A stretch of 64,000 nt of DNA, taken from Acrocarpospora macrocephala (GTDB lineage: Bacteria; Actinomycetota; Actinomycetes; Streptosporangiales; Streptosporangiaceae). Of the stretch, positions 1 through 8,290 are shown piece by piece. Where the stretch lies: the NCBI RefSeq assembly GCF_009687865.1, contig NZ_BLAE01000059.1, positions 1 through 64,000 on the forward strand. Direction: 5' to 3'. Every line of letters begins with the position of its first letter. The first letter of the stretch is position 1. The position numbers and the translations under genes are program-made. The notes under the pieces are model-generated. The model searched no databases. It worked only from the letters and a program-made list of their open reading frames with translations, and was not told the origin of the DNA.

Positions 1-400
1 ACCCTGGGCAGATAGGTCTCCTGGAGATGCCCGTTCGAGGCGTTGATGGTCAAGACGCTGGTGTAACCCTCATGCACCACCACGGCAGGCGTCACATTGG
101 CCGCGGCCGGAGTGCCGGCGCCGGCGCTGAGGTCCTGGGTCACCCAGGCCGCGCCAACCCTGGGCAGATAGGTCTCCTGGAGATGCCCGTTCGAGGCGTT
201 AATGGTCAAGACGCTGGTGTAACCCTCATGCACGACCGCGACCGGCTTGGTCGCGGAAGCCGGAGTGCCGGCGTCGGCGCTGATGTCCTGGCTGTACCAG
301 GGAGAGCCGATCCCCGGCAGGTACGTCTCCTGGATATGACCATCGGCGGCGTTCCGCGTGAACATGCTGACGAAGCCCTCGTGCACCACCGCCGGACCGC
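1..400 (-). repeat. Tandem 156-bp coding repeat (52-aa units) in the secreted NlpC/P60 protein
   Basis: The string ACCCTGGGCAGATAGGTCTC starts at 1 and again at 157, and a diverged version lies near 313, giving a period of 156 bp (52 codons). The first two copies are nearly identical at DNA level, with one difference visible in the shared ~60-bp core, while the copy nearest the catalytic domain has diverged. This suggests recent unit duplication toward the C-terminus. The array continues past the window edge, so its copy number is unknown. Confidence 0.85.
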
Positions 401-1040
401 CGGAAGGACTGCCAGGGAGAGGGTCGTCCGTGGTGTTGTTGTAGTGGATCGCGTGCTCGAAATTGCTCGTGATGTCGCTCCGCGACCGGAATCCCAGGTT
501 CCCGAAGCTGCTGTTCGCATACGGGTTGCGAACCGTCTCGCCGGTGCTGTTGAAGGAGTAGAAGTAGGCGCCCTGGGCGTGGTCGGCCGCGTTCTTCCAG
601 CGGGCGAACACTTCGACGTGATCCGACAGGCCTTTGAAATTCACCCGCAGGACGGCGTCTCCCGCATCGAGGTCGTCGAAGCTGGACAGGCGTGTGATCC
701 GGCTGCCGATCCAGCTCTCGTAGACGCTGGTGTCGTAGTAGCCCTCGGGTAAGTGCCAGACCATCGACACCAGCCCGGAACAGTCGCGGCGATACCTGTC
801 GGGGCCGTCAGGGCCAGTCCGCCATGTGCTTTTGTCCGAGCTGTTTAAGTAGGTGTATCCCTGGCTGACCCAGTATTGGGCCCGGGAAAGGATTTCGGAG
901 CGGATGATTTGGCCGCCAGGTGTGGAAGCGGCGTGGGCGGGCACGGCGGTGGTGACGGTGGTCACCGCGACGCCTGTGAAGGCAAAGGCCGCCGCCGCCA
1001 TGATGCTGAGGGCGCGGGGGATCAGGCGGTTGAGTTTCAT
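1..1040 (-). CDS. Secreted NlpC/P60-type protein with C-terminal 52-aa repeats (3' end outside window)
   Basis: The frame opens at ATG 1040 and stays open to the left window edge, so the C-terminus is missing. The first ~40 residues form a signal peptide (KLNR start, Ala/Val-rich core, probable cleavage after PAHA). Residues ~40-200 contain DCSGLV (Cys87), the catalytic-cysteine motif of NlpC/P60 peptidases. Further on, a GDAV...SDHVEVF stretch matches the GD...HV(G)IY region carrying the catalytic His. The fold is therefore probably a cell-wall or peptide amidohydrolase acting outside the cell. From about residue 225 the protein consists of tandem ~52-residue units beginning VVHEG(Y/F) and containing ETYLP and a W-(Y/V)-(S/T)-QD motif; at least three are visible. 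Such repeats suggest a propeller or surface-binding module, which is inference. The start follows a GGAAGG-like site. Confidence 0.8.
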   Translation of the reverse strand, partial: MKLNRLIPRALSIMAAAAFAFTGVAVTTVTTAVPAHAASTPGGQIIRSEILSRAQYWVSQGYTYLNSSDKSTWRTGPDGPDRYRRDCSGLVSMVWHLPEGYYDTSVYESWIGSRITRLSSFDDLDAGDAVLRVNFKGLSDHVEVFARWKNAADHAQGAYFYSFNSTGETVRNPYANSSFGNLGFRSRSDITSNFEHAIHYNNTTDDPLPGSPSGGPAVVHEGFVSMFTRNAADGHIQETYLPGIGSPWYSQDISADAGTPASATKPVAVVHEGYTSVLTINASNGHLQETYLPRVGAAWVTQDLSAGAGTPAAANVTPAVVVHEGYTSVLTINASNGHLQETYLPR

Positions 1041-1229
1041 AAGTACCTTCCGGCGGAAGAGTGTTCTCGTCCTTACGCCGGAAGGTTCGAGCGGCGTGCT
1101 GAAAATCCACTGAAAATCCGTGGAGGCCGGATTTCAGCGCGCGGCCGCGTCCCGCAGGTGGCCGTCGACCAGGTGGAGCTCGCCCAGGGGGCGCAGGATC
1201 AGCCTGTCGGTGCCGAAAATCGTGTCACC

Positions 1230-1470
1230 TTATGCGACCTGGGAATACTCATGGATCAGTCCGCCGAGGTGGTCGCGGCGAAGAACATGCGCGGTGCCCG
1301 GATCGGATCGGTTGCCGCTGGGTGGGCTGTTCGCCCGTTGGGCGGTGTCTGATTCAGGGTTCGGTGCGGCCGGTGGCGGTTGTAATGATCAATATAGTCG
1401 GCCAGGACGGCGTGCAGATGTCCCGATGATCAGAACCTCGGCTCTCTTCGAGCAGCGGGTATACCGCGAA
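1230..1470 (-). pseudogene. Relic of an insertion-sequence integrase/transposase C-terminus
   Basis: Reading the minus strand gives HYNRHRPHRTLNQTPP followed by RRDHLGGLIHEYSQVA and a TAA at 1230-1232. This is the typical end of rve-type (DDE) integrases of IS elements, where HYN-x-RRPHR-x-L follows the catalytic Glu helix. Upstream residues AEVLIIG lie in a different frame from HLHAVLADY; the frame break is near 1432. No intact catalytic core or terminal repeats are present, so this is a short decayed remnant of about 80 codons. The rest of the 1041-1486 interval holds no gene I can support. A direct repeat (TGAAAATCC twice) lies near 1099-1120. Confidence 0.7.
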
Positions 1471-1486
1471 TCGCGGGCGTAGGCCC

Positions 1487-1909
1487 TCAGGAATTCTTCC
1501 AGAACTGGAATAGATAGTCCTCTGGGTAGTTCGAATCGGAGGTGGGGCGGCGATGGGCCAGGACGTTCCAGACGGTGTCCTCCTCGCCGAGGAGCAGGTA
1601 GGCGGTCTGGGTGTTGAGGAAGACGTCGCTGACGCAGATTTCGCCGAATTCTGAGAACAGCTGGGACGATATCGGGTCGTCGCTCCAGTCGTCCGGGTCT
1701 ACCGGATCCGGGGGCTCGGACCAGAGTTCGAGTTTGACCGACGCGTACATGCCGGATGTCATTCCGAGAATGAGTGCGCAATTGTCCATGGTCTGGAACC
1801 AGGCGTCACCGGCGAATTCGGTGATGTCGAATTCGGTGCCGACGTCGTGGATGAAGAATTGTCCGTAATCTAATCCGACGCTGTCCTCGCTGCTTTCCTG
1901 TAAGGGCAT
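1487..1909 (-). CDS. Hypothetical acidic protein, 140 aa
   Basis: I do not recognise a family. The start at ATG 1909 is preceded by GAGGAA with a good spacer, which favours it over longer in-frame extensions. The protein is strongly acidic, with a Pro/Asp-rich stretch (PPDPVDPDDWSDDP) near the middle, and has no signal peptide or membrane helix, so it is probably cytosolic. Size and acidity would suit a small immunity or adaptor protein, but nothing in the sequence proves this. It is divergent from the lipoprotein gene at 2126, with a 216-bp spacer between them. Confidence 0.6.
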   Translation of the reverse strand: MPLQESSEDSVGLDYGQFFIHDVGTEFDITEFAGDAWFQTMDNCALILGMTSGMYASVKLELWSEPPDPVDPDDWSDDPISSQLFSEFGEICVSDVFLNTQTAYLLLGEEDTVWNVLAHRRPTSDSNYPEDYLFQFWKNS

Positions 1910-2014
1910 GGGTGGTTCCTCGGGGCGGGCGCTGAAGTCTGGGAGCCCACGAAACAGGACGTGGGGGACGATCGTGCCGCAACGCGTGATCGATTGGGTA
2001 ACTTCGCGTGCCGA

Positions 2015-2044
2015 TGGAACGGGGTGGAACGGGATGGAACGCCT
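2015..2044. promoter_or_regulatory. Three 10-bp phased direct repeats (TGGAACGG-type) in a divergent promoter region
   Basis: TGGAAC occurs at 2015, 2025 and 2035, each followed by GGG or a variant, giving an exact 10-bp period, about one DNA turn. The repeats lie between the divergent genes at 1909 and 2126. Repeats on one helical face are typical of regulator binding sites. The regulator is unknown. Confidence 0.35.
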
Positions 2045-2125
2045 TAAGGCAGGGCGGAGCTGTTTTCGTGATGCCTGTCCCACCGTGTTCGTCTTATCGC
2101 GAAGAGTGATCAGGGAGTTCTTCTC

Positions 2126-2800
2126 ATGGGGATATGGCATCGGCACGCGCGAGCGGGCTTGATGATCGCCGGGGTGGCCGTCGCGGGGGTCGTGCTCAGT
2201 GGATGCGGGGCTCTCGGGCTGACTTCCACCGCGCCGAGCAATGACAGCCCGTCGACCGCGGAGGACCCGGTGGCCAAGCAGACCGAAGATGCTCCTGAGG
2301 TTCCGGCCTTCGCGACCGACCTGGAGCGCGTGTGCGCGGACGGCCTCGGGTTCTCGGGGCTGCCGGAGTATCGCCGCTCCGACAAGGGCCTTCATCCCGC
2401 CGTCCTGATGCGCAAGTCCGACGATTCCTGGACGCAGAACTCGATCTCGCCGGGGGATTACCCCAAGGGCTGGATCCTCGACTTCGGCGACGACGTGTCC
2501 AAGACCCAGCTGGTCGCCTGCTACGAGCAGACCGGCACCACCCCGGCCGGAAAGGTCTGCGACATGGAGGAGAAGGAGACGAAGAAGGCGTACAAGATGA
2601 CGATGTACAACACGTCATACCTGGTCCGTGTCGTGGACGCCCGCACCGGCAAGACGATCTCCCAGCACAAGGGCAGGGCCGCCTCCACCACCTGCCCGAT
2701 AATCACGTTCTTCAGCGAGGGCGACGACAAGTCGAAGTACTACACCGAGGCCTCCGCCAAGGACTACCGCATCTTCCTCAGGCGTTACATCTCCACCTGA
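2126..2800 (+). CDS. Putative secreted lipoprotein, 224 aa
   Basis: The N-terminus has a positive segment (HRHAR), a hydrophobic core and the lipobox LSGC with the lipidated Cys at residue 27, so the mature protein should be anchored on the outer face of the membrane. A Ser/Thr/Pro/Asp-rich linker of ~30 residues follows. The folded part has four cysteines (VCADG, VACYEQ, VCDME, TTCPI) that could form two disulfides. I recognise no enzymatic motif. The gene ends at a strong hairpin and converges with the GH30 gene. Confidence 0.75.
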   Translation: MGIWHRHARAGLMIAGVAVAGVVLSGCGALGLTSTAPSNDSPSTAEDPVAKQTEDAPEVPAFATDLERVCADGLGFSGLPEYRRSDKGLHPAVLMRKSDDSWTQNSISPGDYPKGWILDFGDDVSKTQLVACYEQTGTTPAGKVCDMEEKETKKAYKMTMYNTSYLVRVVDARTGKTISQHKGRAASTTCPIITFFSEGDDKSKYYTEASAKDYRIFLRRYIST

Positions 2801-2812
2801 CCGGCGAATGGG

Positions 2813-2839
2813 TGCAGGTCCCCCCCCGAGGGACCTGCA
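2813..2839. terminator. Bidirectional hairpin between convergent lipoprotein and GH30 genes
   Basis: TGCAGGTCCC and GGGACCTGCA form a perfect 10-bp stem around a short C-rich loop. It sits in the 50-bp gap between two convergent stop codons. No clear T-tract follows on either strand, as is common for actinomycete terminators. Confidence 0.6.
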
Positions 2840-2850
2840 TCCGGTTTGGG

Positions 2851-4728
2851 TTAGGAGAGGTTCCACTTCTGGTTGGCGGTGCCGGTGCAGGTCCAGATTT
2901 GGAGGCGGGTGGCGTCGGTGCTGGTGTTGCCGGTGACGTCTAGGCACTTGTTGGCGGCGGGGTTCACCAGGTCGCGGGCGGCTGTGTAGGTCCACTGCTG
3001 GTTGGGGGCGCCGGTGCAGGTCCAGAGTTGGGCCTGGGTGCCGTTGGCGGTGCCGTGGGAGACCAGGTCGAGGCACTTGCCCAGGGCGCGGAGGGTGCCG
3101 TCGCCTGGGCGGGTCCACTGCTGGGCGGCGGTGCCGTTGCAGGTGTAGAGCTGGACGGGGGTTCCGTCGGCGCTGCTGGCGCCCGCGACGTCGATGCACT
3201 TGCCGGCCAGGCCGGTAATGGGCGTGCCGCCGCCTCCGCCGGAGCCGGGGGTGCCCGACCAGGTGAAGGTCGCGGTCGTACGGGCGGGCAAGTTGTACAC
3301 GAAGGACTGGTTGCCCCAGTTCACCCGTACAGACTGGGCGGATGTGCCGCCGTTGTGGGCGATCAGGGCCTTGGAGCCGTCGGGGTTGCGCCAGGCGACG
3401 TTCTGGATGGTGGCGTTGTTGGTGGAGTCGATCCGGAACGCGCCGGGCTTGACGAACTTGGACAGGTGGCCGGTGGTGTAGTACTCGATCGTGTAGTCGA
3501 TCTGGCCCGCCCGCGCGCCGCCCTCCTGCACGGTGATCAGGCCGGTGCAGACGTCGCAGCCGCCGTTGTGCGGGCCCTGGAACTGGTTGAGCGCGAGGCT
3601 CCACTTGACCAGGCTGCCGCTCCAGTTGCGGGCGTAGGTGACGATGTCGGTCAGGTCCTCGTTGTGCTGGTTGCCGATCCAGTTGCCGCCGGAGTGCTCG
3701 GTGCTGAACTGTTTCACGGCCGGGAACTGGTTGTGGACCTGGGTGCCGACGGCGGGGTCGCCGAAGTAGCCGTGCCAGGCGACGCCGCCGAACAGGGGGT
3801 CGTTGCGCACGGCCGCGTCGTTGAGCACGCCCGAGCCCATGGTGGCCCAGTCGCCGTAGTTCCAGTCGTGGATGAGCACCTTGGTGGTGATGCCGGCCGC
3901 CCGGAACGCCGGGTAGATGTGGTTCTTGGTGAACTCGGCCAGGCCGGAGGAGTTCCAGCTCATGCCCGGGTAGTTCATCGCGGGCGGGTTGGCCGCCTGG
4001 CAGCAGTTGGGCTCGTTCTGGACGGAGATGTAGTCCACCGGGATTCCGGCGGCCTGGTAGCTCTGGATGTACTTGACGAAGTACTGGGCGTACATCGGGT
4101 AGTACGAGAACTGCAGCCAGCCCATCTGGTCCATCCGGCCGTTGTCCTTCATCCAGCCGGGCGCGCTCCACGGCACCCCCTTCACCCGGAGCGCCGGGTT
4201 GAGGGACTTGGCCTGCTGGGTCAGCAGCCGGACATTGGTGTCGTAGCCGTTGGCGCCGAAGTCGTTGAGGTTGCAGCAGGTGTCGTCCAGCGAGACGTTC
4301 CCCGGGCGGGACAGGTCGGAGGCGCCGATCGGGTTGCGCACGAAGCCGAGCCCGATGCCGTCGACCGGGTGGAACAGCTTGCGCATCGCGGCGTCGCGGG
4401 TGGTCGCGCTCACCGGGCCGCCGCGCAGCAGGTAGGCGGTGGTGTCGGTGATCGACGCCCCGGCGCCCTCGAACTGCTGGTACGTGGTGCCCTCGTTGAC
4501 GGTGATCGTGTGGTTGGCGCTGCCGCCGGCGGGGCCGAACGTGATGGGGGACTGCTGCTGCAGGCCGCGGGTGACGTTGCGGCCGCCGGAGTCCGAGGTG
4601 GTGGTGAGCCAGATGTTGACCTGTTCGTTGGCGGCGTACGCGGGCGAGGCGATCACGGGCCCGGCGACCCAGACGATGGAGGCGAGGGCCACGCCGAGGG
4701 TGACGGCCCTGCGAGACGGACGGAACAC
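2851..4728 (-). CDS. Secreted GH30-type glycoside hydrolase with C-terminal ricin-B (CBM13) domain
   Basis: The GTG at 4728 follows AGGA with a 7-nt spacer and opens directly on a twin-arginine-like signal (FRPSRRAVTLG, hydrophobic core, SPAYA), giving 625 residues; a longer frame to 4863 lacks such a start. Residues ~60-480 are a GH30-like (beta/alpha)8 barrel plus beta domain: YISVQNEPN carries the acid/base Glu and FSTEHSGG fits the nucleophile strand. After a Gly-rich linker, the last ~125 residues form one ricin-B trefoil with three Q-x-W motifs (QQWTR, QQWTY, QKWNL), a carbohydrate-binding module. The family cleaves beta-linked glycans such as xylan, beta-1,6-galactan or beta-1,6-glucan; the exact substrate cannot be read here. 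The LacI-type gene upstream, on the same strand, probably controls it. Confidence 0.88.
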   Translation of the reverse strand: MFRPSRRAVTLGVALASIVWVAGPVIASPAYAANEQVNIWLTTTSDSGGRNVTRGLQQQSPITFGPAGGSANHTITVNEGTTYQQFEGAGASITDTTAYLLRGGPVSATTRDAAMRKLFHPVDGIGLGFVRNPIGASDLSRPGNVSLDDTCCNLNDFGANGYDTNVRLLTQQAKSLNPALRVKGVPWSAPGWMKDNGRMDQMGWLQFSYYPMYAQYFVKYIQSYQAAGIPVDYISVQNEPNCCQAANPPAMNYPGMSWNSSGLAEFTKNHIYPAFRAAGITTKVLIHDWNYGDWATMGSGVLNDAAVRNDPLFGGVAWHGYFGDPAVGTQVHNQFPAVKQFSTEHSGGNWIGNQHNEDLTDIVTYARNWSGSLVKWSLALNQFQGPHNGGCDVCTGLITVQEGGARAGQIDYTIEYYTTGHLSKFVKPGAFRIDSTNNATIQNVAWRNPDGSKALIAHNGGTSAQSVRVNWGNQSFVYNLPARTTATFTWSGTPGSGGGGGTPITGLAGKCIDVAGASSADGTPVQLYTCNGTAAQQWTRPGDGTLRALGKCLDLVSHGTANGTQAQLWTCTGAPNQQWTYTAARDLVNPAANKCLDVTGNTSTDATRLQIWTCTGTANQKWNLS

Positions 4729-4786
4729 GAAGGATTCCTTTCGCGACAGGCTCCGACGGGCCGGGAACCGTCGGCGTAACAAATGA

Positions 4787-4845
4787 AACAAGGCTTGAAA
4801 CATGTCTTGTTGGAGAAGGACAACACGTGGGGAACTTGGTGTCAA
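4787..4845 (-). promoter_or_regulatory. Candidate promoter and operator for the GH30 gene
   Basis: On the minus strand a TTGACA hexamer (complement of 4840-4845) is followed after 17 bp by a weak -10 (TGTCCT). Just downstream lies an inverted repeat AACAAG (4787-4792) / CTTGTT (4806-4811) surrounding TTGAAACATG. Two further GAAACAAA direct repeats lie at about 4896-4914, next to the LacI stop codon. A LacI-family dimer site here would fit the neighbouring regulator. No experimental site is known to me for this sequence. Confidence 0.35.
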
Positions 4846-4914
4846 GGTCCGTATATGTCGCATTCAGAGCCCGAAATAGGGTCACCATCGCCCTGTGAAA
4901 CAAAATGAAACAAA

Positions 4915-5934
4915 CTAGGCGGCCGGGCCGGTCGAGCCGCGGATGATGAGCTCGGTGCCCAGCGAGACGTGCAGGGCTTCCAGGGTGTGGCGGTCCAGCA
5001 GCCGCATCAGGAGCGTGACGGCCATGCGGCCCATTTCCTGCAACGGCTGGCGCACGGTGGTGAGCATCGGCCGGGTGGCGCGGCTCACGTCGATGTCGTC
5101 GAATCCGGCCACGGACAGGTCGCGGGGGATGCTGAGGCCGCGTTCTGCCGCTGCCCACATTGCGCCGACGGCCATCTTGTCGTTGAACCCGACCAGCGCC
5201 GTCGGGCGTTCGGGGAGATCGAGGAGTTCGCAGGCGGCGCGGTAACCGTTCTCGGTGTTCGGTTCGACGACCGTGCGCAGCAGCTGGGCGGCGGGCAGCA
5301 CGCCCGCGTCGGCGAGGGATGCGGCATATCCGGCGAGCCGGGCGTCGCTGGCCAGCCAGTCCTCCGGGCCGCCGATGATGCCGACCCGGCGATGGCCGAG
5401 TTCCACCAGGTGGGACATGAGCTTGCGGGCCCCCGCGAAATGCGCGGCGGAGACGGCCACGATGTCCTTCGGCGGGGGCGTACGCGGATCGATCACCACG
5501 AACGGGAACTGGCGGTCGCGGAGCCTGACGAGCTCTTCCGCGGGTTCCGGCGGCAGGATGAGGATCGCGCCCGCGATGTCGGGCCGGTCGCCGAGGGTCG
5601 GCAGCACGGCGGTGCGCTGGGCGGCCTCACCCGCGCCGAGGATCAGCTGCCGCCCGTGCAGCTCCACGGTCTCGGCCACCGAGGAGACGATCAGCCCGAA
5701 GTAGTCGGTGAGCAGGTAGGGGCAGCGGACGTAGATCCCGCCCGGGACTGCGCCACGCCGCCGCGGCGCCTGGTCGCCGAGCCGGTCCACCGCGCGGAGC
5801 ACGAGCTCCCGGGTGTGCGCGGCGACATTCGCCTGGCCGTTGAGCACCCGGGAAACGGTCGCGATCGACAGGCCCGTCTCGGCCGCGACATCCCGGACCG
5901 TCGCCCGATTTCCCGCCGATCTGGCCACCGCCAC
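4915..5934 (-). CDS. LacI-family transcriptional regulator
   Basis: The protein has 339 residues, the usual length. The N-terminal helix-turn-helix reads VRDVAAETGLSIATVSRVLN (about residues 13-32), the LacI signature including the hinge-type AxxxGxSxxTVSR. The rest is a periplasmic-binding-like effector domain, ending with the typical VRQP...MG and RGSTGP segments. The GTG start at 5934 has GGGAG ten bases upstream. It lies 186 bp upstream of the GH30 start on the same strand, so it most likely represses that glycosidase until a breakdown sugar binds. Confidence 0.88.
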   Translation of the reverse strand: MAVARSAGNRATVRDVAAETGLSIATVSRVLNGQANVAAHTRELVLRAVDRLGDQAPRRRGAVPGGIYVRCPYLLTDYFGLIVSSVAETVELHGRQLILGAGEAAQRTAVLPTLGDRPDIAGAILILPPEPAEELVRLRDRQFPFVVIDPRTPPPKDIVAVSAAHFAGARKLMSHLVELGHRRVGIIGGPEDWLASDARLAGYAASLADAGVLPAAQLLRTVVEPNTENGYRAACELLDLPERPTALVGFNDKMAVGAMWAAAERGLSIPRDLSVAGFDDIDVSRATRPMLTTVRQPLQEMGRMAVTLLMRLLDRHTLEALHVSLGTELIIRGSTGPAA

Positions 5935-6012
5935 AGCATATTGACTCCCTCAACTTAAGCACCAGAATGAGCGGCTCCAGCGCCTGGACCTGCCTCCCGG
6001 AGGAGACGCGGG

Positions 6013-6867
6013 TCACCGGCGGTGGGTCAGGAAATCGCCGACCGCGGTCTGGAACTCGGCGGGTTTCTCCACCCAGGGCAGGTGGCCCGCGTTTTCCAGC
6101 ACGACCCGGGAAACGCGCGGCAGCGCGTCCGCCAGCGAATTCACCGACCAGCGGGGGCGGATGTCCTGTTCGCCGTCCACGATCAGCGCGGGCACCTCGC
6201 AGGCCCGGCAGCGGTCGTGGAGTTCCGCGGTTCCCCAGGTGAGCTTGTCTTCGGCGTTGATGGCGGCGTTGTAGCCGAAATTAACGCCGAACCAGGGACT
6301 GGCCATGCCCTCGGCGTGTTCCAGCCCGTTATCGGCGAAATCCGCCGACCATTGGAGCACACACAATTCCCGCTCCTCGGCCTCCGAACGCACCCGGCCC
6401 TTCAATTCCGCCCACCGAGCCAGCCGCCCGCCCATACGCACCTGGAAATTCTTCTGGTACGGCTCCCGCCACGTGGCCACCGGATCGATTCCCGTACCCG
6501 CGATGTAGATCAACCCACTGACCTGCCCGGGATTATCAAGCGCATAACGCAACGCCAGCTGAGCTCCCCAGGAATGCCCGGCCAGCACCATCCGCTCCAA
6601 CCCGAAATATCGCCGTACGGCCTCCAGGTCCGCGAGCGCCCGACCCCACGCGTACGGCCCGCGCCGATCCGATCGCCCGCATCCCCGCTGATCCCACCGA
6701 TGGACCGTAGCTAAATTTTTCAACAGATCGGCCATGCCGCCGAACATGTCCCACAATCCCGGGCCACCGTGACAGAGCACCACAGGAACCCCCTGGCCGA
6801 CCCGCGTCGCCCACAACCGCACGCCGTCGTCCGTCTCCACGGTTTCCCCCGGAAATTCAGAGGCCAA
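6013..6867 (-). CDS. Alpha/beta hydrolase of the proline iminopeptidase (S33) type
   Basis: The 284-residue protein shows HGGPG (oxyanion hole, near residue 33), WDQRGCGRS, and GHSWG with the nucleophilic Ser; the acid lies in DGEQDIRP and the His in AGHLPW. This order and the HGGPG motif are diagnostic of prolyl aminopeptidase-like S33 hydrolases, which release N-terminal proline or hydrolyse related amides in the cytosol. There is no signal peptide. Its start overlaps the 3' end of the upstream membrane-protein gene by 11 bp, so the two are probably cotranscribed. True substrate is uncertain because many S33 paralogues are not iminopeptidases. Confidence 0.82.
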   Translation of the reverse strand: MASEFPGETVETDDGVRLWATRVGQGVPVVLCHGGPGLWDMFGGMADLLKNLATVHRWDQRGCGRSDRRGPYAWGRALADLEAVRRYFGLERMVLAGHSWGAQLALRYALDNPGQVSGLIYIAGTGIDPVATWREPYQKNFQVRMGGRLARWAELKGRVRSEAEERELCVLQWSADFADNGLEHAEGMASPWFGVNFGYNAAINAEDKLTWGTAELHDRCRACEVPALIVDGEQDIRPRWSVNSLADALPRVSRVVLENAGHLPWVEKPAEFQTAVGDFLTHRR

Positions 6868-7894
6868 GATAATCCTCGATCAGATGCTGGCATCGATGCC
6901 ATTTGTAGGTGATCGTCCCCACCTCCCGCCAGCGCCGGTTGAGCAGCAGCAGCCGCAGGATCGGATACGGAAATATCACCCCTTCCTGGGCCGTCAGCTC
7001 CCGCCATTCGGCCCGTGTCGGCAGGTAGACCCGCGCCCGCGCCATCCGCCCGAACCCGGGCCCCAACTCCACGATCTCCGCGTTCAGATCGGCGTGGATC
7101 GACTTGATCTCCGGCATGAGCGGCCGTAACCCCGAGAAATAGAAAGCCGCCACCGCCCCGATCGTCTGCGGAACCGACAGATCCCGATCATCAAGATCAG
7201 CGGCCTCCTCAATCAGCTCAATCAACCGATTGAAACAGCCGTTTATGCGGATAAATCGGGCGAGTTGTGGGTCATCGTGGTCGTCAGGGCCGTCATTCAG
7301 GGCGGGCAGCCTCATCCGATGCCCGAGCGTCAGCAGTTCCCGATCACCCCGCCCATCCGACCGTGCCGCCAGAACCAGCACCCCGACCACCAGCACCACC
7401 GTGACCACCGTCACCGCGATGATCAGCCACACCACGATCGTGGCGATCGCCCCCGCCACCGCGGTCAGCGCCGAGGCGTAGCTGACCGCCGTCCAGCACA
7501 CGGCCACCACCGCCGCGCAGAACATCACCGCCTTGACCAGCCGCCACCCCGACTGCGTCCCGATGAAGGCGAGCACCACGGCCAGCACCAGCGCCACCAG
7601 CGGATCCCGCAGCCACCCGACCACCCCGTCCGCGCTCAGCCCGTCGACGAGCCCCGACCCCGGCGTCTCCCCGGCGGGCAGATTCACCGCCACGGCCACC
7701 AGCACCCCAGCCGCCGCCCCGAACAGCAGCACTTTCAGCAGCCGCGACGACACGAGCGCCGACAGCACGATCAGAACGATCGCCGTCACCGCTCCCGGCA
7801 CCGGCTGGGTCACCCAGGCGACCACAACGCCCTCAGATATCAACCAGGTCCCATAGCCAGCCGCATAGCCGTCGACCAGGCGATTCACCGCCAC
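6857..7894 (-). CDS. Hypothetical multi-pass membrane protein, 345 aa
   Basis: I do not recognise a family. The first ~190 residues contain about five to six hydrophobic segments (for example AIVLIVLSALV and VVTVVLVVGVLVL). A cytosolic, charged C-terminal half of ~150 residues follows, with RMARARVYLPTRAEW and a Tyr/Trp-rich end. The start is GTG at 7894. It overlaps the hydrolase gene downstream by 11 bp. An enzymatic or transport role cannot be assigned. Confidence 0.65.
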   Translation of the reverse strand: MAVNRLVDGYAAGYGTWLISEGVVVAWVTQPVPGAVTAIVLIVLSALVSSRLLKVLLFGAAAGVLVAVAVNLPAGETPGSGLVDGLSADGVVGWLRDPLVALVLAVVLAFIGTQSGWRLVKAVMFCAAVVAVCWTAVSYASALTAVAGAIATIVVWLIIAVTVVTVVLVVGVLVLAARSDGRGDRELLTLGHRMRLPALNDGPDDHDDPQLARFIRINGCFNRLIELIEEAADLDDRDLSVPQTIGAVAAFYFSGLRPLMPEIKSIHADLNAEIVELGPGFGRMARARVYLPTRAEWRELTAQEGVIFPYPILRLLLLNRRWREVGTITYKWHRCQHLIEDYLGL

Positions 7895-8033
7895 GGCCGT
7901 CAGATTACGGCTTTCTCATTTACAGGAACGCCCCGAAGAAAATTGTCCGAAGGCCCCCCGGTCCTTCGCGCCTCAATTCTTGGCAAGCCACGCCCGGCGG
8001 GCAACCCGTTAACGGAAACAGTTCGTCCCGACA

Positions 8034-8290
8034 GCGGAGCTGGCGGAACGCGAACAGGGCGGCTGGCGATTAACCGTTCATTGCGGAGCAGGCGGAGCGT
8101 GAGCAGGGCGGCCAGCGATTGACCGTTCATTGCCGGCGGAGCGCGAGCAGGCCGGTCGGCGATTGACCGTTCATTGCTGGCGGCGGAGCAGGCGGAGCGT
8201 GAGCAGGGCGGCTGGCGATTGACCGTTCATTTCCGGCGGCGGAGCAGGCGGAACGCGAGCAGCGCGAGCAGGGCCACCAGCAATTGACCG
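8034..8290 (-). repeat. About five tandem ~50-bp repeats derived from the gerW 3' end
   Basis: The unit GCGGAGCAGGCGGAGCGTGA, continuing through GATTGACCGTTCATT, recurs at about 8034, 8083, 8136 (shorter), 8183 and 8239. The last copy is the end of the GerW-like coding sequence itself. On the minus strand the copies read AALLTLRLLR followed by a stop, a copy of the C-terminal LLALLAFRLLRR of the gene. The remaining part of the 7895-8226 interval shows no gene. Confidence 0.8.

Noticed and set aside
1-400. CRISPR array
   Set aside because: The 156-bp periodic repeats are coding, in frame and adjacent without unique spacers.
3028-4779. 583-codon open frame on the plus strand
   Set aside because: It lies antisense to the GH30 gene, has the Val/Gly/Ala/Arg-biased composition of a GC-rich shadow frame and no recognisable domain.
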